Shown in pieces: positions 36,336 through 45,337 of a DNA stretch of 64,000 nucleotides. Source of the DNA: Panacagrimonas sp965216845 (GTDB taxonomy: Bacteria; Pseudomonadota; Gammaproteobacteria; Nevskiales; Nevskiaceae); assembly GCA_965216845.1 (NCBI GenBank), contig OZ244200.1, positions 620,001 to 684,000 of the forward strand, read 5' to 3'. The translations under genes and the position numbers were made by a program. Position 1 is the first letter of the stretch; every line of letters begins with the position of its first letter. The notes under the pieces were generated by a model. It was given only the letters and a program-made list of their open reading frames with translations, searched no databases and had not been told where the DNA came from.

Positions 36336-37973
36336 TCAGTCGAAAATATCACCATCCCACGGCAGGCCCTTGTCGTGCCGTTGCTGATCGGCGCGCCGCC
36401 AGGGTCGCAGGATTTCCGGCTCCGGAAGATTCCATACACCGCAGCGCGCCCCCGGCCATGCGCTGGCCTCCAGCAAACCATTCACCGCGCGTCGCGCCGC
36501 TTCGTTTGCGCCCTCCATGCAGGCCAAATCGGTTTTGGTGCGAACATAATCCGAAGCCAGAAACAGGTTGCGGATCCGGGTGGCCGCTGCCGGGCGATCC
36601 GCCCAGGTGCCGGCTTCGTTGATCAGAAGGGGGGCGGTATTTTGGCTGACGATATGGGTGTTCGGGTCGAACTCGATACTCGGGTCCAGGAACTCGCTAT
36701 GGCGAATCTCATCAGGCAAACGCAGTACACCCCCGGTATTGAGGCTCATCTGCAATTGTCGCCAGGTTTCCTCGATAATCTCGTCGTGCGTGCATTGCCT
36801 GGCAGTTTTGCCGTTGAGGCCCGGCGTATCCCAGTCCGAAATATCGATGGAAAGCGAATCGCGTATTTCGCCGTCGGCATAGGTGGAAAAGTTGATGCGC
36901 GGCCAGAACTGGGCCTGGGAAATCGAGGTCAATGCCCAAGGCGTATCCACGTGCAACAAGTGCCCGTGGACGATGGGCCGGGGCTGCCGTAGATAATATT
37001 GCAGGCCGTTCATCCAGCCGATCGAATTGGCCAGCTTGCCAATCCGTGACAAGTTTGGGTCCAGGGCCGTGATCTGCGGATTCAGCAACTTTGCCATGCG
37101 TTCCACCGGGACCGCGGCGATGAACCAATCCGCTTCAAAGCGCTGGGGCTGGGTTTGACCTTGCGGCAATACATGCACGGCAACCACGCCTTGATGATCC
37201 GCCTCGATGTCTTGCACCGAATGTTGCAGCCGATAGTCCACGCCGCGCGCGCGCAGGTCCGCCAGCCAGGGGTCGATCCAGGCTTGGCTGGTGGGGCCGT
37301 TGAGGACGCGGTCGTACACCCGGCCCGGCGTGGACATGCCAATGATGGCCTGCAAGGTAATGTCGCCAATGGTCTTGGTGCTGGCTTTTCTGGGGTCGGC
37401 GGCGACCAGTGATCGCGTGGTCATGCCAAACACGTCGCGATAGTTTTGGGAAAACTGATCGGCGCGAATGAAATCCCACCAGCTGATCGCCTCGTATTCG
37501 CGATGACGTCGATCATCGCAACTGCTGGCGATTTGCATCAGACAGCGGCCGATGAACAGGCTTTCTTCACGGCTCAGGCTGAACGGGTTGCCGAACAAAC
37601 CGTCGGCCATGCTCACAAATCCGCTGGGCGTGGTGGGGAAGCCGGTATTCATCATCACCAGGTCGCGCCCGAATCGGGTGGCGGCGGCTTCGGTGGTATC
37701 AACCAGATTGTCCAGCACGCCGCGCACATTTCCGGGAAACGGTATTTCCCGCATGGTGCGGGTCAGGTGCTGGTAGAAGCTGGGGAAAAAGCGGAAGCCA
37801 TGCTCGCCAGGCAAGCCGCCCGCGGTTGCCGCGATGCTGCGCGCCTTGCCGCCGGCCAAGGCGTGGGCTTCGAAAACCTGCACCTCAAAGCCGCGCGTGA
37901 TCAGCTCATGGGCTGCGCTCATGCCGGCCACGCCGCCGCCGATCACGATGACCTTGTTTGCTGGACTGGGCAC
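36336..37973 (-). CDS. FAD-dependent oxidoreductase, hydroxysqualene-dehydroxylase/phytoene-desaturase-like
   Basis: 545 residues. N-terminal FAD fold GGGVAGMSAAHEL with the following acidic residue and GGKARS; C-terminal LFLASDYVRTKTDLACMEGANEAARRAVNG. It resembles carotenoid/squalene desaturase-type enzymes more than monoamine oxidases, but no isoprenoid synthase gene is in view. It is convergent with the 736-residue flavoprotein (47 bases between stops) and divergent from the cyclase-like gene at 38207 across a 233-base gap. Confidence 0.8.
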   Translation of the reverse strand: MPSPANKVIVIGGGVAGMSAAHELITRGFEVQVFEAHALAGGKARSIAATAGGLPGEHGFRFFPSFYQHLTRTMREIPFPGNVRGVLDNLVDTTEAAATRFGRDLVMMNTGFPTTPSGFVSMADGLFGNPFSLSREESLFIGRCLMQIASSCDDRRHREYEAISWWDFIRADQFSQNYRDVFGMTTRSLVAADPRKASTKTIGDITLQAIIGMSTPGRVYDRVLNGPTSQAWIDPWLADLRARGVDYRLQHSVQDIEADHQGVVAVHVLPQGQTQPQRFEADWFIAAVPVERMAKLLNPQITALDPNLSRIGKLANSIGWMNGLQYYLRQPRPIVHGHLLHVDTPWALTSISQAQFWPRINFSTYADGEIRDSLSIDISDWDTPGLNGKTARQCTHDEIIEETWRQLQMSLNTGGVLRLPDEIRHSEFLDPSIEFDPNTHIVSQNTAPLLINEAGTWADRPAAATRIRNLFLASDYVRTKTDLACMEGANEAARRAVNGLLEASAWPGARCGVWNLPEPEILRPWRRADQQRHDKGLPWDGDIFD

Positions 37974-38206
37974 GCCCTTCCCCCATTGCGGACTGAACCC
38001 ATTATGCGGGGGCGTGGCCTTGTTTCGCCATGCGCGCTGCCCAATGGACGCGGGGTGGTCGGCCGTCGGTTGGCCATGGCCGAACGGTTCTCCCGCTGTC
38101 GAGCCGCGGTCACCGCCGCCGGGTCAACAGGCGCCGGAGGTGGCCGGGCATCCACCCCATGCCTCAGCACCTGAATTCATGGCGGTGTTGATTCATACTC
38201 CGTACC

Positions 38207-41200
38207 ATGAAACACGACCCGGCATTCCTGTCCAAGGGCCTGCCGCAGTTTCTGAAGCGGCGTATTCCCCAGCTCGGCGGCGAGGCGTATCAGCAATGGC
38301 CTGTCGCCGGCGCGGTGTTGTTCGTGGATTTGGTGGGGTTCACCGAGAAGGTCGAAAAGCTCATTGCCATTGGTGGCGAAGCCGCCGAGCTGACCAATGA
38401 GCTGCTCAATCGCAGCATCGGCGAGATGGTGGATGCGTTCACGCAGGCCGATGGCGATGTGGTGGTTTTCGCCGGCGATGCCCTGGTGGTGTTGTGGCCG
38501 CGCCATGACGAGGAAGCCGGCCTCGGCCCGGCGGTCCGGCGTGCGGTCAGCGCGGCGCTGGCGGAGTTGAGCCAGACTCGGGTCCTGCGCGATCGGTCCG
38601 GTGCCGATCAACCCATCACCCTCGCCCGTCGCATGTCGCTTGGGGCAAGCGCGCTGACGGCGCACCGTCTCGGCGGATACGACGGGCGATGGCAGGTTTT
38701 GCTCAGCGGCGAGGCGATGGATCAAGTGACCGCCCTGGATGGTCTGGCGCGCAACGAGTGCCTGCTGCTATCCGATCAGGCCTGGGCTTCGGATCCGGCA
38801 AGGCTGCGCGGCCATCGCCTGGAGGTGTCGGGGTACCGGGTTCACGGCGTCAGATCCGCGGCCGATGAACCGCGCCACCGGTTCGTCGACACGTCTTTGG
38901 CGACCGCCGACCTGCGCCCCTATGTGCCCCGGCACTGGGAGGCTGCGGGCGTCGTGTCGGGCGTCGCGGATTTTCGTCAGCCATCGGTGATTTTTGTGCG
39001 TTTGATCGGTCTGAATCCCGGTGGCCGGCTGCAGGGGCCGCGTGCACACGCCGCGGCACAGGATGTGCAGCGGGTATTGACCGAGCTGGACGGCAGCCTG
39101 TTGCAGTTCGCCATCGACGACAAGGGGCCGGTTTTCGTGATCGCCTTTGGTCTGCTGGGCCGGGTGCATGAAGACGACCCGGTTCGCGCATCGCTGGCCG
39201 CATTGCGCATTGGCGAAGCGATGGCCGCGCGCGAGATTGACTGTGGAATCGGCGTAGCCACCGGGCGCAGCTTCTCCGGCCTGGTTGGTGGCCAGCGGCG
39301 GCACCACTACTCCCTGTGCGGTCTGACCATGAATCTGGCCGCGCGCCTGATGCAGGAGTCAGATGGCACGCCGCTGTTCGATCAGCTCACGGTGGCGCGC
39401 AGTCAGGATCGCATCGACTACCGCAACCGGGGTGAATTGTCGGTCAAGGGCCTGGATCAGCCGATTCGACATTATCTTGCGCAAGGTGAGCGCCGTCCGG
39501 CGCGAGCCGCGCAAGGCCAACCCGGCGCCCATACCCGGCTGGTTGGGCGTGCGCGAGAGGTGGGCATTCTCAGCGCCCAGCTGCAACAGCTTCAGCAGGA
39601 AGGCGACGGCGGCGTGGTGGCGTTGATTGGCGAAGCGGGGATCGGCAAATCGCGGCTGCTCAGTGAGCTGCTGATACAGGCGCATGACAGAGGTTTGCAT
39701 AGCTTCATGGCCGCTGCCGGCGCCACTGGTGGTGGTGCGCAGGCGCGCTGGCGGCCGATGTTGCGAAGCCTGCTGGCGGCGCAATCAGGCCGTGTGATCG
39801 AAGACGAGGCGTATCTGCGCGCCTTTTGCGGCGAGCAGGCGCCGCCGCCTGACCGTGATGACGAGCAGCGCGCCGCACGCACCCGCGAGGCCATGGCCAG
39901 GCTGATCCTGGGGGCGACGCGCAGACAGCCGACGCTGATTTGTGTGGAAGACGCACATTGGATGGATTCACTGTCCTGGTCCTTGGTGGCACGTCTGGCG
40001 CGGGCGGCGTCCGAAAGCGGATCGCGCCTGATGCTGATCGTCACCGCGCGTGAGCTGGAAACCGTCGCGCCGCAACAGGCGATGGCCGCCCTGACACGTT
40101 CGGGAATGTTGCGTATCAGGCTGGGTCCGCTGTCGGCGCCGGATCAGGCACGGGTGGCCGCGTCGGTGCTGGGTGTCGAACGGCTGCCGCGACCGTTCAT
40201 GGACTGGTTGGCCGGCGCCAGTGGCGGCAATCCGCTTTTTTGTCGCGAGTTGTCGGTCGCGGCGGTCGAGCGCGGACAGCTGCGCCTGGATCAGGGGCAT
40301 GCGCTGTTGCAGGCAACGCCGGAGTCAATGGTCGAACAAGCGGCCCTGCCGCAGACCTTGCAAGGCGTCATCGCCAGTCGTCTGGATCGCCTCAGTGTCA
40401 CTGCCCTGAATCATCTGCGGCTGGCGGCGGTGATCGGCAGCCGTTTCAGGCTGGAAGCCCTCAAAGCCTTGTCGGAGGATGCCGGGCGCGACTTGCCCCG
40501 TACCCTGGACAGCCTGCGCCGGGGAGGATTTCTGGACCGTGCGGATCAAGCGGGCGACTATGTTTTCCATCACGCCCTGATTCGCGATGCGGCCTACGAC
40601 AGCCTGCCTTACCGCATGCGGCGGCAGTTGCACCGGCGAATCGCCGAATGGATGCAGCGCCAGCCCGGCAGCGCCAGCAACGGGCAGAGCGCACGCTTGG
40701 CGCACCATTGGACGCGCGCCGAATGTTGGCCGCAGGCCTTCGACGCCAATTTGCGGGCGGGTGATGCGGCGTTGCAGCAATACTCGAATCGTGAGGCGGC
40801 CGAACATTTCCGCGCCGCGCGCAGCATTCGCACGCACCTGCCAAAGGGGCATGGCCTGAGTCACAGCAGTGGTCCGGAACAAGGTCTGGCCTGCGCCCTG
40901 CATCGAATGGGCCAGGAGCGGGAGAGTCGCAGCAATATCGAAATGGCGCTGCGCATGAGCGGCGAGAAGTTGCCGCAGCGTCGCATCACGCAGCTGCTCG
41001 GCATCGTCGGTGAAATATGCTGGCGGTTCGTTCCGCCAAGTTGGCGCAAGCGCTTGATGCCGATCAGGGTCGAGCACTTGCGCGCCCGCGTGATGGCCTT
41101 TGATCAACTGCCGGAAATTCTTTACTACGACAATGATCCGCTGGCGCTGACCTATGCCAGTTTACGATTTCTGCGGCTGACCGAAACCGAAGCCGACGCC

Positions 41201-42295
41201 AGCGCCGAACACGCACGCGCCCTGGGCAGCATGGCGCTGATTCAGTCCGGCCTGGGGCGACGTCAGCCGGTGGAACAACGCTTTGACTCCGCGCTGGAAG
41301 TCGCCCGCACGGTGGGCGACGCCGGCATTGATGCCTGGCTGCGCTTGGCGCGCGGATCCACGTTGGCGCAGTTCGGTGACTGGGACGCCGCCGAGCAATG
41401 GCTGCGCGATGCGCAGACGCGCTGCGAATCCCTGGGCGATCGCAGCCGTTGGTGGAACGTCACCTCCGGCCTCGGCCATGTGTTGTCGTATCGCGGTGAC
41501 CTGCGGTCGGGCGCGCAAGTGTTGTCGCAAGCGGCGAGCCTGAATCGCGATACCGACAACCCGCTGTTTCTGGCTTGGGGGCTGACCGGACACGCCGAAG
41601 TGTTGCACCGGCAGGGTCGCGCGCAGGACCGTGATGCGGTGTTGCACAAGTTGCGGGAGGCGCGGCAGGCGATCCAACTGCGGCCGGATGCATCGGTGGA
41701 TCTGTTCAATCGCGGCATCATGGCGGCAGCCTTGTGGCGTGCCGGCAACGCCGATGAAGCGCTGGAGCTGACGCGGCAGACCATCGAGCAAGGATTGCAT
41801 CGCGCGCCCACGGTCTGGCTGCAAGTGGGTGCCTTCCTGGGGTTGCTGGAAGTCCTGCACGGCGCCGCCGACGACCCGGCCCTGCATTCGGAGCTGCGCC
41901 GGTTGACCCGGCAGTTGATGGCGCGCTTGCGTGGGTTTTCGCGGCTGATGCGGATCGGTGGGCCGGTGTACTGTCTGGCGCGTGCCAACCTGGCGTTGAT
42001 CGACCAGCGTCGCGCCCGGGCGCGACGCATCATCGCGCTCGGCCTGAAGCAGGCAAGGGAACTGCGGTTGCCACTGGAATACGGTCGGCTGTCCTGCCTG
42101 ATGGCCAGCACCGTGGCGGCGCCACGGGCGCTGGATGTGCTGGAAGATGCGGCGCAATCATTCGAGCGCATCGGCGCGCAATACGATGCCCAGGCGGCGC
42201 GCGCGCAAATCAAGCGCCTGGCATGCCTAGTCGAGCCGCTTGCGGCTTGCCAGGTAGATCAAGGCGGACAGCAGGATGGCGGTGGCGGCCCATAG
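38207..42295 (+). CDS. Soluble-adenylyl-cyclase-like protein: two cyclase homology domains, AAA ATPase, TPR-like repeats
   Basis: 1362 residues. Cyclase domain 1 (about 33-215) has both metal aspartates, Asp41 (FVDLVGFTEKVE) and Asp91 (FAGDALVVLW), but no transition-state Asn/Arg (SGEAMDQVTAL). Domain 2 (about 258-425) lacks the first Asp (IFVRLIG) but has Asn376 and Arg380 (NLAARLM) and the DDKG and HHYS blocks seen in animal sAC domain 2. One composite active site is thus possible. An ATPase with Walker A GEAGIGKS (475-482) and LICVEDAHWMD follows, then helical repeats to the end. The sAC base-contact Lys appears to be Val87 and its Thr is Ser369, so activity or nucleotide preference is uncertain. 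The 3' end overlaps the convergent DUF1461 gene by 69 bases. Confidence 0.85.
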   Translation: MKHDPAFLSKGLPQFLKRRIPQLGGEAYQQWPVAGAVLFVDLVGFTEKVEKLIAIGGEAAELTNELLNRSIGEMVDAFTQADGDVVVFAGDALVVLWPRHDEEAGLGPAVRRAVSAALAELSQTRVLRDRSGADQPITLARRMSLGASALTAHRLGGYDGRWQVLLSGEAMDQVTALDGLARNECLLLSDQAWASDPARLRGHRLEVSGYRVHGVRSAADEPRHRFVDTSLATADLRPYVPRHWEAAGVVSGVADFRQPSVIFVRLIGLNPGGRLQGPRAHAAAQDVQRVLTELDGSLLQFAIDDKGPVFVIAFGLLGRVHEDDPVRASLAALRIGEAMAAREIDCGIGVATGRSFSGLVGGQRRHHYSLCGLTMNLAARLMQESDGTPLFDQLTVARSQDRIDYRNRGELSVKGLDQPIRHYLAQGERRPARAAQGQPGAHTRLVGRAREVGILSAQLQQLQQEGDGGVVALIGEAGIGKSRLLSELLIQAHDRGLHSFMAAAGATGGGAQARWRPMLRSLLAAQSGRVIEDEAYLRAFCGEQAPPPDRDDEQRAARTREAMARLILGATRRQPTLICVEDAHWMDSLSWSLVARLARAASESGSRLMLIVTARELETVAPQQAMAALTRSGMLRIRLGPLSAPDQARVAASVLGVERLPRPFMDWLAGASGGNPLFCRELSVAAVERGQLRLDQGHALLQATPESMVEQAALPQTLQGVIASRLDRLSVTALNHLRLAAVIGSRFRLEALKALSEDAGRDLPRTLDSLRRGGFLDRADQAGDYVFHHALIRDAAYDSLPYRMRRQLHRRIAEWMQRQPGSASNGQSARLAHHWTRAECWPQAFDANLRAGDAALQQYSNREAAEHFRAARSIRTHLPKGHGLSHSSGPEQGLACALHRMGQERESRSNIEMALRMSGEKLPQRRITQLLGIVGEICWRFVPPSWRKRLMPIRVEHLRARVMAFDQLPEILYYDNDPLALTYASLRFLRLTETEADASAEHARALGSMALIQSGLGRRQPVEQRFDSALEVARTVGDAGIDAWLRLARGSTLAQFGDWDAAEQWLRDAQTRCESLGDRSRWWNVTSGLGHVLSYRGDLRSGAQVLSQAASLNRDTDNPLFLAWGLTGHAEVLHRQGRAQDRDAVLHKLREARQAIQLRPDASVDLFNRGIMAAALWRAGNADEALELTRQTIEQGLHRAPTVWLQVGAFLGLLEVLHGAADDPALHSELRRLTRQLMARLRGFSRLMRIGGPVYCLARANLALIDQRRARARRIIALGLKQARELRLPLEYGRLSCLMASTVAAPRALDVLEDAAQSFERIGAQYDAQAARAQIKRLACLVEPLAACQVDQGGQQDGGGGP

Positions 42296-42940
42296 CGCAC
42301 CGATGGCGCCGAACAGAACCGGCGCGCGCATCATCATGGACATCAGCGATTCCTGGTAGTAGAAAAACCACTGATGGTGCGGTGGAAACAGCAGCTCATG
42401 CAGAAAATAAAACACGGTGGTGGGGCCGAAAATCAGCAATACGGCAGCGCTGACCAGGGCCGTTCCCAGAACGCCGAAGGCGAATGATGCGGGTCCGGGA
42501 ATGCCGCCGCCCTGGCGTCGGCTGCAAACGCTGAGCGCGATCCAGAGCACACAGGCCAGCAAGCCCACGCGCTCAAAGCGGCCGACCAGTTGCGCAACAT
42601 CCTGCAGGTGCACAATCTCGGCGCGCGTGAGCAAGGGGCCCAAATCGCGCCCTTGCGCATTGGCGTAACGGATGCGTGCCAGGCCATTTCCGCCGTGGCG
42701 CACTGCGCGGGCGATCTGCGCGAACAAATCCTCGCGCTGCGCGGCACTGGTGGTATGAAAGCCCGGGCGCAAACGGTTTCGCGGGCCATAGGCCTGAATC
42801 GTCTGGTCGATGCCGATCAGCTCATGGAAAACCGGATAGGCGAAGTCGACGGCCGCCAGCGCGCGCCAGCTCAGATAAAAACTGCCGACGACCAGGCACA
42901 GGCCCCACGACAGACGGCGCAGCGCGCGGCCATGCCTCAT
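42227..42940 (-). CDS. DUF1461-family integral membrane protein
   Basis: 237 residues from ATG 42940, which overlaps the CPBP stop as ATGA; ATG 42952 is also possible. Membrane spans near residues 10-28, 120-140, 155-175 and 205-230. The DUF1461 hallmark FYFLHELLFPPHHQWFFYYQESLMSMM is near the C terminus. Function unknown. Coupled with the CPBP protease gene upstream. Its last 23 codons are antisense to the end of the cyclase-like gene. Confidence 0.82.
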   Translation of the reverse strand: MRHGRALRRLSWGLCLVVGSFYLSWRALAAVDFAYPVFHELIGIDQTIQAYGPRNRLRPGFHTTSAAQREDLFAQIARAVRHGGNGLARIRYANAQGRDLGPLLTRAEIVHLQDVAQLVGRFERVGLLACVLWIALSVCSRRQGGGIPGPASFAFGVLGTALVSAAVLLIFGPTTVFYFLHELLFPPHHQWFFYYQESLMSMMMRAPVLFGAIGALWAATAILLSALIYLASRKRLD

Positions 42941-43740
42941 CCGGGAAACCATTGGCCTGGCCAGCGCTGGGTTTGCCACAGGCTCATCAAATCCATGCTC
43001 AGGGCAATGCTCATGTGCACCAGCGCACCGCCCCAGATCGAACGTGATCCCAGCGCGATCATGCCCAGCAGGATGCCGAACGGCAGCGCGCCGAAGGCCT
43101 CCGGCCAGGGTTTGACGAAATGAATCATCAGATACGGCAGGCACATGATGAAGATCGCCGCCACCCCAAAGCGCGGCGCCAGCGCGTGCAGCAGAAATCC
43201 GCGAAAGAAGAACTCCAGGAACACGAACTGGGAAAGATAAATCAGTTCCCACAACAGCAAGTCCATCCAGCTGCGCCCGGCGAGCCGATAGAACGGATAG
43301 GTGTGTTGAAAGCTCTGCGTGTGGCTGGCGATGAACGCGAAAAAGATGATTGGCGCCGCCAGCGCCAGGCAGCCGATCAGCCACGGTCCGGTTTGCGCCC
43401 AGCCCAGGCCGAAATCCCGTAGCGGTTGCCGCCAGCCGTAGCCGATTGCGAGCAGCGGAATCAGCACATAGCCGACCAGATGGACCCCGCCCCACCAGAG
43501 TTGGCCGAACAGCTCCGACCAGGGGTGCGCCTGAAAATCCGCCAGCGCCGCAGGGCCAAGAAAACAGGCAATCAGATGGTGCAATACGCTGGTGAATCGC
43601 AGATAGTGAATGCCGAACAGGCACAGCGCGCACAGCGTCACGATCATGGCGACACGGCGCCAGTTTCCATCGTGCTCGGGCTGCCGCCAGCGCGCATCGA
43701 GGCGGTCAATCAGGTCCAGACTTTTTCGCCAGAGTTGCAT
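42937..43740 (-). CDS. CPBP-family intramembrane metalloprotease (CAAX/Abi type)
   Basis: 267 residues, about eight spans. Motif 1 is LEFFFRGFLL, i.e. E-x3-R with Leu in place of the first Glu of the usual EExxxR. Motif 2 has His in MIHFVKPWPE and motif 3 is GGALVHMSIALSMDLM. Members cleave prenylated or other membrane proteins or process bacteriocins; the target is unknown. It forms a coupled pair with the DUF1461 protein. Confidence 0.82.
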   Translation of the reverse strand: MQLWRKSLDLIDRLDARWRQPEHDGNWRRVAMIVTLCALCLFGIHYLRFTSVLHHLIACFLGPAALADFQAHPWSELFGQLWWGGVHLVGYVLIPLLAIGYGWRQPLRDFGLGWAQTGPWLIGCLALAAPIIFFAFIASHTQSFQHTYPFYRLAGRSWMDLLLWELIYLSQFVFLEFFFRGFLLHALAPRFGVAAIFIMCLPYLMIHFVKPWPEAFGALPFGILLGMIALGSRSIWGGALVHMSIALSMDLMSLWQTQRWPGQWFPG

Positions 43741-43834
43741 GTGAAACCGAATCGGCCGCAGCCAGGGAAGCGCAATCTATCAGCCTGGGTGTGGTCACGA
43801 CGAATCGATTGTCAACAGCGCCTAGAATGCACAC

Positions 43835-44221
43835 ATGTCCAACACGCTGACCAACGGCATTCGCGTCATCGCCCAGCCCCAGTATGTGCCCGCGCAGTCC
43901 GAGCCGTCACAGGGACGGTATCTGTTCGCCTATCAGATCACCATTTCCAATGAAGGCGCGGCCACGGTGCAGTTGCTGTCGCGTTACTGGGCCATCACCA
44001 ACGGCGAAGGCCGTCTGGAAGAAGTGCGCGGGCCCGGTGTCGTCGGACAGCAGCCGGTGCTCAAGCCCGGGGAATCCTTCCAGTACACCAGCGCCTGCCC
44101 GCTGGACACGCCCGTCGGCACCATGCACGGCGCCTTCAACATGGTGGTGCAGCAAACCGGCGAGAACTTTTCGGTGGACATTTCACCGTTCCGCCTGGCG
44201 GTGCCCAGCGCGCTGAACTGA
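43835..44221 (+). CDS. apaG: ApaG protein
   Basis: 128 residues, single ApaG (FN3-like) domain: PQYVPAQSEP, YQITISNEGAATVQLLSRYW, VVGQQPVLKPGESFQYTS, GTMHGAFNM. Usually next to ksgA/apaH, which are absent here. Role unclear; linked to magnesium/cobalt sensitivity in enterics. TAGAAT at 43823-43828 could be a -10 that would place the transcript start close to the ATG. The convergent DUF5924 stop is 5 bases beyond its stop. Confidence 0.93.
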   Translation: MSNTLTNGIRVIAQPQYVPAQSEPSQGRYLFAYQITISNEGAATVQLLSRYWAITNGEGRLEEVRGPGVVGQQPVLKPGESFQYTSACPLDTPVGTMHGAFNMVVQQTGENFSVDISPFRLAVPSALN

Positions 44222-44226
44222 TCCCC

Positions 44227-45216
44227 TCAATCGCCGACTTCAAAACGCATCCGCGCGATCAACTGACCCTGCGGAGTGCGCAGATCCACCCGCCAGTCGC
44301 CGGTCGGATCTTGTGGAAAGTTCAATTTGCGGCTGAACGTTCTGAATCCGGTGTCGACGCCGCCCTCGATCTGCGCGGCGATGCGATCAACCCGGCGCTG
44401 GCGGTGGTGCCAGTCAAAACGCACAGCCTGTTCCAGGCCCAGTGGCGCACGCACCGCCACATAGGCCAGCGCACCGTGTGCTTTCAAGTCGTCGACGCGG
44501 ATGTGGGTGATTTCGGCGCCCGGTTCCAGGCCGTCGATGTGATCGCTGATGCGCGCGCCCTGCACCCAGAAGCCGGCCGGTGGCACCCAGCTTTGCGCCG
44601 CCCACAGCAATGCCAGACTGGCCGGCAGCGCACTGATGCCAATCAGTTTCCAGCGCATGTCCGAGGCCGTCGAAAGCATTCGTGGCAGGCTCGCCAGCAG
44701 GCTGATGGCCGTGATGCCCGTGGCCAGCGGAAACGCTTTTTCCAGCGGCAGGTGCAGCACCACCGGCAACACCACCAGCGCGGCGACGAAGGTGCAAAAG
44801 GCATGCAGGGCGCTGGAGATGCCGGCGTGGGGGCAAATCCAGCGCTGATAAATCGGGTCGATGCAGATCAGCGTCGCAATCAGTGCCGTGGCGCCGACAA
44901 ACAGCAACTGGCCGGGGGCCAATACTGTGGCGCCAACCAGCATGGGCAGCGCGAAGAAAAGGATCTCCTGCTGAATCTGCTGAGTGACGAAGCGAACGGT
45001 TGCGATGGACAGCGCTCCGCCGGAGCGATGAACCGCCCAGCGGCCGAGCCAGGCCTCGGCCAGAAGCCAGGGCCAGCCGGCCAGGGCGATGAGGGCGATG
45101 TAGCGTGCCAGGCTTTCGCTGCGCTGGACCAGAAAGAAACTGAGCGCGCCGAAGCAGAAACTGGACAGCGGCAGCGCCCAGGGGAACCGGCTTGCCAGCG
45201 CCTGACTGGCGCGCAT
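44227..45216 (-). CDS. DUF5924/DUF2914 membrane protein
   Basis: 329 residues from ATG 45216; the open frame continues 29 codons upstream to a TTG but this start gives the usual short N terminus (MRASQALASRFPW). Six or seven helices fill residues 12-225, with an exposed C-terminal DUF2914 domain (IRVDDLKAHGALAYVAVRAPLGLEQ, DWHHRQRRVDRIAAQIEG, DPTGDWRVDLRTPQG). The periplasmic domain resembles a small carbohydrate- or protein-binding fold. Function unknown. Confidence 0.78.
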   Translation of the reverse strand: MRASQALASRFPWALPLSSFCFGALSFFLVQRSESLARYIALIALAGWPWLLAEAWLGRWAVHRSGGALSIATVRFVTQQIQQEILFFALPMLVGATVLAPGQLLFVGATALIATLICIDPIYQRWICPHAGISSALHAFCTFVAALVVLPVVLHLPLEKAFPLATGITAISLLASLPRMLSTASDMRWKLIGISALPASLALLWAAQSWVPPAGFWVQGARISDHIDGLEPGAEITHIRVDDLKAHGALAYVAVRAPLGLEQAVRFDWHHRQRRVDRIAAQIEGGVDTGFRTFSRKLNFPQDPTGDWRVDLRTPQGQLIARMRFEVGD

Positions 45217-45337
45217 CAAACCAAGGGGGCTGATGCGCAATTGCCGTGGCGGCGGACGGTTCAAATGGATGATGTCTGCAAACCGCGCGCCAGGACCGCG
45301 CAAGTTTGCAGCTGCTCACACCGCCAACCGCTGCGGC

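Noticed and set aside
42952..43633. Long minus-strand frame extending the DUF1461 gene upstream over the CPBP gene
   Set aside because: The CPBP frame has the conserved protease motifs and its stop overlaps the DUF1461 ATG; the extension is out of frame with it and lacks protein features.
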